DNA from: Lachnospiraceae bacterium
Lineage (GTDB): Bacteria > Bacillota > Clostridia > Lachnospirales > Lachnospiraceae
DNA: 64,000 nucleotides
NCBI GenBank assembly: GCA_910575775.1
Contig: CAJTEY010000019.1
Location: 1-64,000 of the forward strand
Direction of reading: 5' to 3'
Shown here piece after piece: positions 1 through 8,635 of this stretch; within the stretch, counting starts at the first letter, position 1, and the number at the start of each line of letters is the position of its first letter. The translations under genes were made by a program, and so were the position numbers. The notes under the pieces are model-generated. The model did not search any database. It was not told the DNA's origin and worked only from the letters and a program-made list of their open reading frames with translations.

Positions 1-130
1 TGGGCTATATCTCCATGCTTGACTATTATCTAAAAGTATCGTGAAAACTATTGAACCGCTGTATACCGAACGGTACGTACAGTGGTGTGGGAGGTCGGCT
101 ACTCAACTAATGGGTAGCCTCCTACCCGAT
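1..130 (+). mobile_element. 3' end of a group II intron (domains V and VI)
   Basis: Bases 53-88 fold as a domain V hairpin. ACCGCTGTA pairs with TACAGTGGT, followed by a CG bulge and a UACC/GGUA helix closed by a GAAC loop. Bases 89-130 fold as domain VI: GGCTACTC pairs with GGGTAGCC around AACTAAT, and the strand ends in TACCCGAT, a typical intron 3' terminus. The rest of the intron lies before the window. The flanking 3' exon is intergenic DNA about 70 bases upstream of the SpoIID-like gene. The class is not assigned. Confidence 0.85.
3..44 (+). CDS. C-terminal tail of a group II intron reverse transcriptase/maturase (partial)
   Basis: One frame reads GYISMLDYYLKVS and then a stop, nine bases before domain V. 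Intron-encoded reverse transcriptases of this kind end in a similar 'LDYYLK' tail, and the ORF normally lies in domain IV just upstream of domain V. Only 13 residues are visible, so the call rests mainly on position and this short tail. Whether the full protein is intact cannot be seen here. Confidence 0.55.
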   Translation, partial: GYISMLDYYLKVS

Positions 131-200
131 CTGGATTTATAGATACTATTTTGCTATTTGTGCGCATAGAAATAGAGGAGGAAATGGGAAAGGCTGTGCT

Positions 201-2573
201 ATGAAATTGGAAGGGAAGCAGCTTGCGAAGCTGGCTCTTATTTTTTTCGGTCTCTTATTTATTGTCTGTCTTTTTCTGGGAAGAAGACAGAAACAGGAGG
301 AAACGCCTGCGCCGCCTGAGGGGGAACGGATTACGGCTGAGGATGTGGAGATTTTGCTGGATGCCCTGGGAGTCTCCTTTTCTATGGCTGCATCCGGCAG
401 TGACAGGACGACACAGAGCGCACAGGAAACGGATGGGGAAGAGGATGCCGCATATTTTACATATGGACAGTATGGAGAGCTTTGCCGGCAGATCGGTGAG
501 GAGGAATGGGGGCTTCCTGATTACAGCGGGCAGTATGAGCCGGATCAGGCTCTTTTAAAAGAGGACTGGTATGACGCGTTCCGTATTCTTCTGGCGTACC
601 TGGACACGGAATCCGCTATTTGGGAGACTACGGTTTTTGTGCTCAAGGTTGACGAAGAGAAGCAGGAAGCCTACACGGAGAACGGCGCCATGCAGGGAGC
701 CAGCCGCTATTGCTCCACGGCCTTTGCGGAAAATGAACTGCAGGAGATGCGGGTCTATGTCAAAGGAGATACGCTGCTTACGATTGTGGAGGTCATGCCG
801 GAGGATCACTATCTGGGAAGTGTGTGGGTGATGGAGAACAAAGACGGTACGCTGGACTGTTTTTATCGTCAGACCGCATTCCGGGCGGCGCTTTCCGGGA
901 ATGCCCACAAGAATCCGCCCAAACGGGAACAGATTGCAGATCTGACTTTTCGCGGCGGGCGTGTTGTGGAGGCAAAGGAGCGCAGGGAGAAAATTCACGG
1001 AAAGCTTCTCCGTGCTACTGCGCAGGAACTGGAGATCGAGGACTACGGGATTTATCAGATTGCGGAGGAGATGGAGATCTATAAGCTGTACGGAAGTCTG
1101 AAAACGCTGGAGCAGGCGCAGCTGCGGGTGGGCTGTGCGGATACGGATTTTGTCGTCGACAAGGGAAAGGTATATGCCTGTCTGGTTTCGGAGGAAGCAG
1201 GGGCGGATCAGATCCGAGTATTGCTAAAGAATACAGCGACTGGCACCAATTATCACGAGCGCGTGGGAATTACTGTGGATGGGGCAGAGACAGGAATACG
1301 GGCGGATCAGATGACTGTCGGAGAGCGCAGAATTTATCGCAGTGAAAATCTCACGGACAAGGTTACGGTGGAGATGGAGGGGAGCACAAGAGCGGATCAC
1401 GCCTACCGGGGCGCTGTCGAGTGCCTGCGGACAGAGCAGGGGATTGTTTTGGTCAACGAGCTGCCGTTGGAGGAATATCTCTACGCGGTGGTGCCGAGCG
1501 AGATGCCGGCTTCATATCCGCAGGAGGCGCTTAAGGCGCAGGCGGTGTGCGCCAGAACCTATGCGTACCGCTACATTCTGCGGGCGGGCATCCCAGAGCT
1601 TGGCGCCCATGTGGACGATACCACGGCTTATCAGGTGTATCATAATATTGAGGAACATGCGGACTCTACCACAGCGGTCAAAGAGACGGACGGAGTACTT
1701 CTCGCCTATGATGGTGAGGCGGCGGGAAATTATTATTATTCGACCTCCTGCGGGACAGGAACAGATGTGGTGAGCTGGCAGGGAGGAAACAGCGAGGAGG
1801 TGCCTTATCTACGGGGCGTGCGCGTGAGTATGGCTGGCGGGGAGGACAGGGCGGAAGGAGCAGAACAGGAAACGGAAGATGCACAGCGGTCTGGAGCCGA
1901 AGCGGTATCGGTGGAGGAAGATGTGCTCGAAGGATTTGACGCGGAGTCTCTGCGCGATGAGAGGACATTCCGACAGTTTATAACCACGGTACATGAAGCG
2001 GACTTTGAGAAGGATGAACCTTGGTATCGGTGGAGTTACCATGTGGAAGCGTTGGATGAAAAAGGTCTGTTTTCCCGTTTGAAGGAACGGTATGCAAGTG
2101 CGCCGGCTTTTGTATTGACGAAGGCGGAAGGGGATTATTATGTGTCGGAGCCGATTGGGAAACCGGGGAAAATAAGGAAGATAGAGATCGCTAAAAGGGG
2201 CGCTGGCGGGATTGCGCAGGAGTTGAACATTGAGACGGAAAAAGCGACGTATAAAGTGCTTTCTGAATACAATATCCGCTATGTCCTGTGCGACGAAAAA
2301 AGCGCCGTAAGGAAACAGGACGGGAGTGAAATCGTGCCGAAAACACTTCTTCCTAGTGGCTTTTTTGTGCTGGATACCGTCAGCGGGGCTGGAAAAGACG
2401 GAGAAAATGTGGTAGGATATACGTTGACTGGCGGCGGTTACGGACACGGCGTCGGCATGTCCCAGAACGGGGCGAAGGCGATGGGAGCGCAGGGGGCTGA
2501 CTATAAGCAGATTCTTTCCCTTTTTTATCCCGGGTGTGCGGTGAGGGATGCGGAGGAGCTGAGAGAGCAGTAG
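201..2573 (+). CDS. Large SpoIID/LytB-domain protein, membrane-anchored
   Basis: The protein is 790 residues with an N-terminal membrane segment at about 9-27 that would place the rest outside the cell. The SpoIID/LytB domain begins near residue 416 (NELPLEEYLYAVVPSEMP, then QAVCARTYA). It continues through SCGTGTDVV and closes with GGGYGHGVGMSQ near residue 744. SpoIID family members are lytic transglycosylases acting on peptidoglycan, classically during engulfment. This protein is more than twice the usual SpoIID length. It has about 400 extra N-terminal residues of unknown fold and an acidic Glu/Ala-rich insertion at about 543-577 inside the domain. The ATG at 201 has a weak GGGAAAGG seven bases upstream; a stronger GGAGG lies about 19 bases away. 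The function could be general wall remodelling rather than sporulation. Confidence 0.85.
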   Translation: MKLEGKQLAKLALIFFGLLFIVCLFLGRRQKQEETPAPPEGERITAEDVEILLDALGVSFSMAASGSDRTTQSAQETDGEEDAAYFTYGQYGELCRQIGEEEWGLPDYSGQYEPDQALLKEDWYDAFRILLAYLDTESAIWETTVFVLKVDEEKQEAYTENGAMQGASRYCSTAFAENELQEMRVYVKGDTLLTIVEVMPEDHYLGSVWVMENKDGTLDCFYRQTAFRAALSGNAHKNPPKREQIADLTFRGGRVVEAKERREKIHGKLLRATAQELEIEDYGIYQIAEEMEIYKLYGSLKTLEQAQLRVGCADTDFVVDKGKVYACLVSEEAGADQIRVLLKNTATGTNYHERVGITVDGAETGIRADQMTVGERRIYRSENLTDKVTVEMEGSTRADHAYRGAVECLRTEQGIVLVNELPLEEYLYAVVPSEMPASYPQEALKAQAVCARTYAYRYILRAGIPELGAHVDDTTAYQVYHNIEEHADSTTAVKETDGVLLAYDGEAAGNYYYSTSCGTGTDVVSWQGGNSEEVPYLRGVRVSMAGGEDRAEGAEQETEDAQRSGAEAVSVEEDVLEGFDAESLRDERTFRQFITTVHEADFEKDEPWYRWSYHVEALDEKGLFSRLKERYASAPAFVLTKAEGDYYVSEPIGKPGKIRKIEIAKRGAGGIAQELNIETEKATYKVLSEYNIRYVLCDEKSAVRKQDGSEIVPKTLLPSGFFVLDTVSGAGKDGENVVGYTLTGGGYGHGVGMSQNGAKAMGAQGADYKQILSLFYPGCAVRDAEELREQ

Positions 2574-2628
2574 AACGGGGATAGTTTTATTTCAGCTTAG
2601 TTACAGCTTTAAGCGGAATACACAGAAC

Positions 2629-3510
2629 ATGACAGAAAGCACCGGGAGTATGATGAGAACGATTTACAGACTTTTTTTAATCCTGCGGGACTTTAACTGG
2701 CAGATGACGAAAAAGAATATCAGCGCCTTCGCGGCAAGCACGGCGTTTTTCCTCTTTCTGTCCATGATTCCGCTTCTGATGGCGCTGTGCGCGATTTTGC
2801 CGTACACGAGGCTGACGGAGGTAGATTTAATCAATGCCATCACACAGTTTACGCCGGATGCGGTGGACGGCATGGTGATACGTATCGTGTCGGATGTCTA
2901 TGCCAGATCGGCGGGGACGATTACGGTGTTTGCACTGGTAACGATCTGGTCGGCGGCAAAGGCAATGCTGGCGCTGATCCACGGGCTGAACGCGGTCAAC
3001 GATGTGGAGGAGAAGCGTAATTATTTTGTGCTGCGCGCCATCGCCTGCTTTTATACGGTGATCATTCTGGCGGCTACGCTGGTGGCGCTTTTCGTGATGG
3101 TGTTCGGCAATGTGATTGTGGATATTCTTCTCAGGGATATCCCACCGCTTCATCTGGTGGTGCATGTGATTATGCGTTTTCGCTTTCTCGTTTCGTGGGC
3201 GGTTCTGACTTTGATTTTTGCCATGATCTATGCCTTTGTACCGAGCTGCAAGCTTCGTTTTAAGGCGCAGATCCCGGGGGCGGCTTTTGCGGCGGTTTTG
3301 TGGAGTATCGCCTCCTTTGCCTTTTCCATATATGTGGATCACTACAATGATTTCGGCACTTACGGGAGTTTGACTACGGTGGTCATTTTGATGCTCTGGT
3401 TTTACATGCTGATGTATATCTTGATGATCGGGGCCCATATCAACAGGTATTTCGGACCGGTTTATAAATTTCTCTTCGGGTGGCTTGACAAGTCAAAGGA
3501 AAGCCACTAA
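2629..3510 (+). CDS. YihY/BrkB-family integral membrane protein
   Basis: The protein is 293 residues with about six hydrophobic segments. It has the family's N-terminal pattern of an amphipathic stretch and then a Ser/Ala-rich first helix (ISAFAASTAFFLFLSMIP). Near the C-terminus is the GSLTTVVILMLWFYM block, the best-conserved part of the YihY family. Family members were once annotated as ribonuclease BN, which is not supported; the true role is unknown. The start may instead be the ATG at 2650, which has GGGAG just before it. The 3' end of this gene carries the promoter for the downstream T-box operon. Confidence 0.85.
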   Translation: MTESTGSMMRTIYRLFLILRDFNWQMTKKNISAFAASTAFFLFLSMIPLLMALCAILPYTRLTEVDLINAITQFTPDAVDGMVIRIVSDVYARSAGTITVFALVTIWSAAKAMLALIHGLNAVNDVEEKRNYFVLRAIACFYTVIILAATLVALFVMVFGNVIVDILLRDIPPLHLVVHVIMRFRFLVSWAVLTLIFAMIYAFVPSCKLRFKAQIPGAAFAAVLWSIASFAFSIYVDHYNDFGTYGSLTTVVILMLWFYMLMYILMIGAHINRYFGPVYKFLFGWLDKSKESH

Positions 3511-3513
3511 AAT
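3485..3513 (+). promoter_or_regulatory. Sigma-A-type promoter of the pheST leader
   Basis: TTGACA at 3485-3490 and TAAAAT at 3508-3513 are separated by 17 bases. The promoter lies across the stop codon of the YihY-type gene. The predicted transcription start is near 3520, just upstream of the T-box leader. Confidence 0.75.
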
Positions 3514-3519
3514 AGCAGA

Positions 3520-3864
3520 TAGATTTGTTGCGGACATAATTGTCCGGGGCAGAAAGTAAGGAATGAAATAGTACGAAAGGCTAAGAAGGTGTCAGTAGGA
3601 GAGTTTTTTCCGCCAGAGAGAGGGAATCGTCGGCTGTGAGTTCCCTTCGGTTCAGAAATGATCTGAATTTCCCACCAGAGCTTTCCGGGTGAACCGATTG
3701 ACTGCTTTTGCGGGTTGGTTGTATTAGTTCGGAACGTACAGGCACGTTACGCCGAAGGAAGCGTCCGTTTACGGGACTGCTATGAAGCAGATTCCGGGAG
3801 CGGGAAACTGGGTGGTACCGCGGATTTTATTCGTCCCATGTGTGTTGCATGTGGGGCGTTTTTT
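3520..3864 (+). promoter_or_regulatory. T-box riboswitch, phenylalanine-specific
   Basis: The leader has the stem I elements AGAGAG (near 3615) and GGCTGTGA (3632-3639), then GAAT-TTC-CC at 3665-3673. This places a TTC (Phe) specifier codon at 3669-3671. The conserved T-box sequence TGGGTGGTACCGCGG is at 3809-3823, followed by a terminator. In this class, uncharged tRNA-Phe pairs with the specifier and T-box bulge and favours the antiterminator, so pheS and pheT are transcribed when charged tRNA-Phe is scarce. The specifier was assigned by spacing and by analogy to other T-boxes. Confidence 0.93.
3831..3864 (+). terminator. T-box regulated terminator
   Basis: CGTCCCATG (3832-3840) pairs with CATGTGGGGCG (3848-3858), allowing G-U pairs, and is followed by TTTTTT. 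The T-box sequence lies immediately upstream, as expected for the switchable terminator. Confidence 0.85.
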
Positions 3865-3985
3865 GCGCGCATAAGCAGAGACATGGAGATAAGAATGATT
3901 ACTCTAAATGATGTAACTTTTAGGTGAAAATATTGATTGATCGTACAACTAACGATTATGTCCATCAAAGGAGAGGAGAACAGGC

Positions 3986-5005
3986 ATGAAAGAAAAATTG
4001 GAACAGATTAAAGCCGAGGCGCTGCGTCAGATCGAGGCAAGTGACGCTCTGGAAAAGCTGAATGAAGTGAAGATTAACTTCCTTGGAAAAAAGGGCGAGC
4101 TGACGGCGGTGTTAAAGAGCATGAAGGACGTGGCTCCTGAAGACCGTCCGAAGGTGGGACAGCTTGTCAACGAGACGAGAGCGGAGATTGAGAAGGTGCT
4201 TGAGCTTTCAGTCAAAAAGATGGAGAGAGCCGTCAGGGAGGCGAAGTTAAAGACGGAGGTCATCGACGTGACCCTGCCCTCCAAAAAGAATAAGATGGGG
4301 CACCGCCATCCCAATACCATCGCATTGGAAGAGGTGGAGAGAATCTTCATCGGTATGGGCTATGAGGTAGTGGAAGGCCCCGATGTGGAAAAAGATTATT
4401 ATAACTTTGAGGCGCTCAATATTCCTGCGGATCATCCGGCAAAGGATGAGCAGGACACCTTTTATATTACCGGGGATATCCTGCTGCGGACGCAGACGTC
4501 CTCCACGCAGGTGCATGAGATGGAGAAAGGAAAGCTTCCCATCCGCATGATCGCGCCGGGAAGGGTATTCCGTGCGGACGAGGTGGACGCGACCCATTCC
4601 CCGTCCTTCCATCAGATCGAAGGGCTGGTGATCGATAAGCATATCACCTTTGCGGACTTGAAGGGGACGCTGGAAGAATTTGCGAGGGAGCTGTTCGGGG
4701 AGAACACAAGGGTGAAATTCAGACCGCATCATTTCCCCTTCACAGAACCCAGCGCGGAGATGGACGTATCCTGTTTTAAGTGCGGCGGCAAGGGCTGCCG
4801 GTTCTGCAAAGGCGAGGGCTGGATTGAAATTCTCGGCTGCGGCATGGTGCATCCCCATGTGCTGGAGATGAGCGGCATCGACCCGGAGGAATACACGGGA
4901 TTTGCTTTCGGCGTGGGACTGGAGCGTATCGCATTGCTGAAATATGAAATTGATGATATGAGACTGTTGTATGAAAACGATATCCGTTTCCTGAAGCAGT
5001 TTTAA
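3986..5005 (+). CDS. pheS: Phenylalanine-tRNA ligase alpha subunit
   Basis: The protein is 339 residues, the normal length for bacterial PheS. It charges tRNA-Phe as an alpha2-beta2 enzyme with PheT. An N-terminal helical region (about 1-90) is followed by the class II catalytic core with HRHPNTIALEEVERIF, DEQDTFY and the motif 3 block GFAFGVGLERIALL near the end. A Cys-rich CFKCGGKGCRFC stretch, seen in many PheS proteins, lies at about 257-268. The ATG at 3986 follows AGGAGAGGAG with good spacing. The gene is under the Phe T-box. Unusually, it is separated from pheT by a tautomerase-like gene and AT-rich DNA. Confidence 0.98.
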   Translation: MKEKLEQIKAEALRQIEASDALEKLNEVKINFLGKKGELTAVLKSMKDVAPEDRPKVGQLVNETRAEIEKVLELSVKKMERAVREAKLKTEVIDVTLPSKKNKMGHRHPNTIALEEVERIFIGMGYEVVEGPDVEKDYYNFEALNIPADHPAKDEQDTFYITGDILLRTQTSSTQVHEMEKGKLPIRMIAPGRVFRADEVDATHSPSFHQIEGLVIDKHITFADLKGTLEEFARELFGENTRVKFRPHHFPFTEPSAEMDVSCFKCGGKGCRFCKGEGWIEILGCGMVHPHVLEMSGIDPEEYTGFAFGVGLERIALLKYEIDDMRLLYENDIRFLKQF

Positions 5006-5094
5006 TGGATAAAGGCTGACATAATGGATATGTTTGATGTGCGACATTTCCTTAAACTGTTTTGACAGGGAAGTAATTGTGAAAGGAAATAAAT

Positions 5095-5325
5095 ATGCCA
5101 CATGTAAAAATCAAATGTTTTTCCGGCAGGACAGAGGAGCAGAAAAGAAGATGTGCAGAAAGAATTGCGGAAGACATTTCTGAAATACTTGGATGTGATA
5201 TTTCCAGTGTCTCTGTCGCGATTGAAGATGTTGCGCAGGAGGACTGGAAAGAGAAGGTCTGGGATAAAGATATGGCTGCCGATCAGGATTTGCTATATAA
5301 AAAACCGGGATACACATACGATTAA
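5095..5325 (+). CDS. Small tautomerase-family protein (4-oxalocrotonate tautomerase-like)
   Basis: The protein is 76 residues and starts MPHVKIKCFSGRT, so removal of Met would expose the catalytic N-terminal proline used by tautomerase enzymes. The segment TEEQKRRCAERIAEDISEILG and the following SVSVAIEDV strand match the beta-alpha-beta fold of the family. The substrate is unknown. GAAAGGAAAT lies upstream of the start. The gene lies between pheS and pheT. It and the 172-base spacer that follows are visibly more AT-rich than either neighbour, which suggests insertion. The spacer (5326-5497) shows no further gene I recognise. Confidence 0.8.
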   Translation: MPHVKIKCFSGRTEEQKRRCAERIAEDISEILGCDISSVSVAIEDVAQEDWKEKVWDKDMAADQDLLYKKPGYTYD

Positions 5326-5497
5326 ATATTATTCCGAGTGTTTATCATATTTTGAAATAAGTGGTTTTGTAAAATTACACGATTGTGAATTGCTTGCATG
5401 GTTATCAAAATTCTTCAAAATATACCCAGTTTATAACGCTGTGAAGAGTTTCGCAATCAGCATAGACTTTTAGAAAAGAAAGGGAAAGGTTTACAGC

Positions 5498-7918
5498 ATG
5501 AATACAGCATTGTCATGGATTAAAGCATATGTGCCGGAACTTACGTGCACGGATCAAGAGTATATGGACGCGATGACCCTCTCCGGGACGAAGGTGGAGG
5601 GCTACGCCAGACTGGACAAAAATCTGGAAAAGATCGTGGTGGGACAGATCAAGAAGATCGAGAAGCATCCCGACGCGGATAAGCTGATCGTCTGTCAGGT
5701 GGATATCGGCGGCGAGGAAATTCAGATCGTCACCGGCGCGCCTAACGTGAAGGAGGGTGACAAGGTTCCTGTGGTGTTGGACGGCGGCAAGGTTGCCGGA
5801 GGGCACGACGGCGGGCCGTTGCCGGAGGACGGTATCTCGATTAAGGCGGGAAAGCTGCGCGGCGTACCTTCAAACGGTATGATGTGCTCCATCGAGGAGC
5901 TTGGCTCCGACAGGAATTTTTACCCGGAGGCGCCGGAAATGGGCATCTATATTTTCGGGGATGATGTACAGGTTGGCGCGGACGCGGTGGAAGAACTGGG
6001 ACTTAGGGATACGGTGTTTGAGTATGAAGTGACCTCAAACCGTGTAGACTGTTATAGTGTGATCGGCATTGCCAGAGAGGCGGCGGCTACGTTCAGAAAG
6101 CCTTTTGTGCTGCCGGCAGTGACAGCAAAGGGAAACGACGAGAAGGTGGAGGACTATGTATCCGTGGAGGTGCAGGATCAGGAGCTCTGCCCGAGATACT
6201 GCGCGAGAGTGTGCAAAAACATTAAGATCGCGCCCTCGCCGAAGTGGATGCAGAGACGCCTTGCGGCAAGCGGTATCCGCCCCATCAACAATCTGGTGGA
6301 CATTACCAACTATGTGATGGAGGAGTACGGCCAGCCCATGCACGCCTTTGATCTAGACACCATCGCGGGGCATAAGATTATCGTCCGCAGGGCGAAGGAC
6401 GGCGACGTTTTCCGCACGCTGGACGGACAGGACAGGAATCTGGATTCGGACGTGCTGATGATCTGCGACGCGGAGAAAGAAGTAGGTATCGCCGGAATCA
6501 TGGGCGGCGAAAATTCCATGATTACGGACAGCGTGAAAACCGTGCTCTTTGAGGCGGCGACTTTCAACGGCGCGAACATCCGCAAGTCTGCAAAGCGCGT
6601 CGGACTGCGCACGGACGCGTCGGGCAAGTTCGAAAAGGGGCTTGATCCTTACAATGCGGAGGCGGCGATCAACCGTGCCTGCCAGCTCATTGAGGAGCTT
6701 GGCTGCGGCGAGGTGGTCGGCGGCATGGTGGATGTGCACGGCGAGATGAAGGAGAAGGTGGTTCTTCCCTTTGAGCCGGAGCGTTATAACAGCCTTCTCG
6801 GTACAGACGTCTCCGAACAGGAAATGCTTAATATTTTCAAGATGATTGAAGTGGAATATGATGCCGAGAAGCGGACGCTTACGGTGCCGACTTTCCGCCA
6901 GGATATCCTTCGCCAGTGCGATATCGCGGAGGAAGTGGCAAGGTTTTACGGCTACGATAAGATTCCGACCACGCTGCCAAACGGCGAGGCGACTACGGGA
7001 AAACTCCCTTTCAAACTGCGCATTGAGCAGAAGGCTAGAGATATTGCGGAATACTGTGGCTTTTCACAGGGAATGTGCTATTCCTTTGAAAGCCCGAAGG
7101 TATTTGATAAATTATTGCTGTCCGCGGACGATCCGGCAAGGCAGGCGATCACGATTGCAAATCCTTTGGGAGAAGATTTTTCGATTATGCGGACGGTTCC
7201 TTTGCACGGGATGCTGACCAGCCTTGCAACAAACTACAACAGGCGCAACAAGGATGTGCGGCTCTACGAGCTCGGCAATATTTATCTGCCCAAGGCTCTG
7301 CCGCTCACGGAACTGCCCGAGGAGCGGATGCAGTTTACCCTCGGCATGTATGGGGATTGTGATTTCTTCGACATGAAGGGCGTGGTGGAAGAGTTCTTTG
7401 AGAGTGTCGGCATGCATAAAAAGGCGGTCTATGACCCGCAGGCGGGCAGAAACTATCTGCATCCGGGCAGACAGGCGAATATCGAATACGAGGGGACGCT
7501 TGTGGGGTATCTCGGCGAAGTGCACCCGGAGGTTTGCGACAACTATGATTTGAAGACAAGGGCTTATGTGGCGGCGCTTGACATTCCGTCGATTCTGCCT
7601 TATGCTACCTTTGACCGCAAGTATGAGGGGATCGCGAAGTACCCGGCAGTTCTGCGCGATATCAGCATGGTGGTGCCGAAGACTGTGATGGCGGGTCAGA
7701 TTGAGGCTGTCATTGCCCAGCGCGGCGGAAAGATTCTGGAAGATTACCAGCTCTTTGATATTTATGAGGGCGATCAGATTAAAGAGGGCTTCAAGTCCAT
7801 GGCTTACTCCATTACCTTCCGTGCCAAAGACAGGACGCTTGAGGAGGCGGATGTGACCAGCGCCATGAAGAAAATTCTCAACGGTTTGAAAGGCATGGGG
7901 ATAGAATTGAGAAGTTAA
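5498..7918 (+). CDS. pheT: Phenylalanine-tRNA ligase beta subunit
   Basis: The protein is 806 residues, full length. It has an N-terminal tRNA-binding (EMAP-like) domain at about 40-150 (VVGQIKKIEKHPDADKL), a B3/B4 editing region at about 210-390 and a B5 domain at about 410-475. A catalytic-like core follows, then the C-terminal FDX-ACB anticodon-binding domain at about 710-805 (RDISMVVPKTVMAGQIE). It works with PheS to charge and proofread tRNA-Phe. The start follows AAAGGGAAAGG. Transcription probably depends on the T-box promoter, read through the intervening tautomerase gene. Confidence 0.98.
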   Translation: MNTALSWIKAYVPELTCTDQEYMDAMTLSGTKVEGYARLDKNLEKIVVGQIKKIEKHPDADKLIVCQVDIGGEEIQIVTGAPNVKEGDKVPVVLDGGKVAGGHDGGPLPEDGISIKAGKLRGVPSNGMMCSIEELGSDRNFYPEAPEMGIYIFGDDVQVGADAVEELGLRDTVFEYEVTSNRVDCYSVIGIAREAAATFRKPFVLPAVTAKGNDEKVEDYVSVEVQDQELCPRYCARVCKNIKIAPSPKWMQRRLAASGIRPINNLVDITNYVMEEYGQPMHAFDLDTIAGHKIIVRRAKDGDVFRTLDGQDRNLDSDVLMICDAEKEVGIAGIMGGENSMITDSVKTVLFEAATFNGANIRKSAKRVGLRTDASGKFEKGLDPYNAEAAINRACQLIEELGCGEVVGGMVDVHGEMKEKVVLPFEPERYNSLLGTDVSEQEMLNIFKMIEVEYDAEKRTLTVPTFRQDILRQCDIAEEVARFYGYDKIPTTLPNGEATTGKLPFKLRIEQKARDIAEYCGFSQGMCYSFESPKVFDKLLLSADDPARQAITIANPLGEDFSIMRTVPLHGMLTSLATNYNRRNKDVRLYELGNIYLPKALPLTELPEERMQFTLGMYGDCDFFDMKGVVEEFFESVGMHKKAVYDPQAGRNYLHPGRQANIEYEGTLVGYLGEVHPEVCDNYDLKTRAYVAALDIPSILPYATFDRKYEGIAKYPAVLRDISMVVPKTVMAGQIEAVIAQRGGKILEDYQLFDIYEGDQIKEGFKSMAYSITFRAKDRTLEEADVTSAMKKILNGLKGMGIELRS

Positions 7919-7947
7919 AATATGGCATATGGAGAAATGGCAAAAAA

Positions 7948-8553
7948 ATGACTGAAAAAGAAAAAATGCTTACAGGACAGCTTTATGACCCGTCTGATCC
8001 CGAACTGGATCAATTGCGCTTGAAAGCACGTAAACTGGCAAGACGTTATAATATGACTGACGAGGACGAAAGGGAAAAACGATATAAAATCCTTAAAGAG
8101 CTGCTCCCCAATACCCTGGAAATGCCTGACTTGCAAGCGCCTGTTTATTTTGACTATGGCTGTAATACGTACTTTGGAAAATACAGCGGAGTAAACTTTC
8201 ATTTTACCTGTCTGGATGTGTGCCCTGTCCATATTGGGGATAATGTAATGATTGGCCCCAATGTTACCATTGCAACGCCTATGCATCCAATGCTCCCAGA
8301 AGAGCGGAACTGCAGGTTACGTGAGGATGGCAGCATTTATAATCTTGAATACGCAAAACCTGTTACCATTGAAAATGATTGTTGGCTCGCCGCCAACATA
8401 GTTGTTTGCGGTGGTGTAACAATTGGCGAAGGAAGCGTTATCGGAGCGGGCAGTGTCGTAACAAAAAGCATTCCGCCGCACAGTCTTGCCGTTGGCAATC
8501 CGTGCAGGGTTGTTAGGGAGATTACGGAAGAGGACAGAATGGAGCAGCGGTAG
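7948..8553 (+). CDS. Maltose/galactoside O-acetyltransferase family enzyme
   Basis: The protein is 201 residues. The N-terminal mac domain (EKMLTGQLYDPSDPELDQLR) is followed by left-handed beta-helix hexapeptide repeats (VHIGDNVMIGPNVTIATP, VTIGEGSVIGAGSVVTKS). The usual catalytic His lies in the ATPMHPM segment. These trimeric enzymes transfer acetyl from acetyl-CoA to a sugar or similar hydroxyl; the true substrate is unknown. It starts 30 bases after pheT with a weak ribosome-binding site. The codon use looks more AT-rich than pheT, so it may be a later arrival. Confidence 0.9.
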   Translation: MTEKEKMLTGQLYDPSDPELDQLRLKARKLARRYNMTDEDEREKRYKILKELLPNTLEMPDLQAPVYFDYGCNTYFGKYSGVNFHFTCLDVCPVHIGDNVMIGPNVTIATPMHPMLPEERNCRLREDGSIYNLEYAKPVTIENDCWLAANIVVCGGVTIGEGSVIGAGSVVTKSIPPHSLAVGNPCRVVREITEEDRMEQR

Positions 8554-8635
8554 GGGAAGATGATAAGCATTGGATGAAGTATGATAAGAACACATGAAAA
8601 GTGCCAAAAGATTAGAAAAGAGAGGAGTGGTAAAT

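Noticed and set aside
555-998. Open frame on the minus strand inside the SpoIID-like gene
   Set aside because: It is a shadow of the real gene; no ribosome-binding site and no recognisable product.
5153-5473. 106-residue open frame overlapping the tautomerase gene
   Set aside because: Its first half is the tautomerase gene read in another frame; the tail is AT-rich spacer with no family match.
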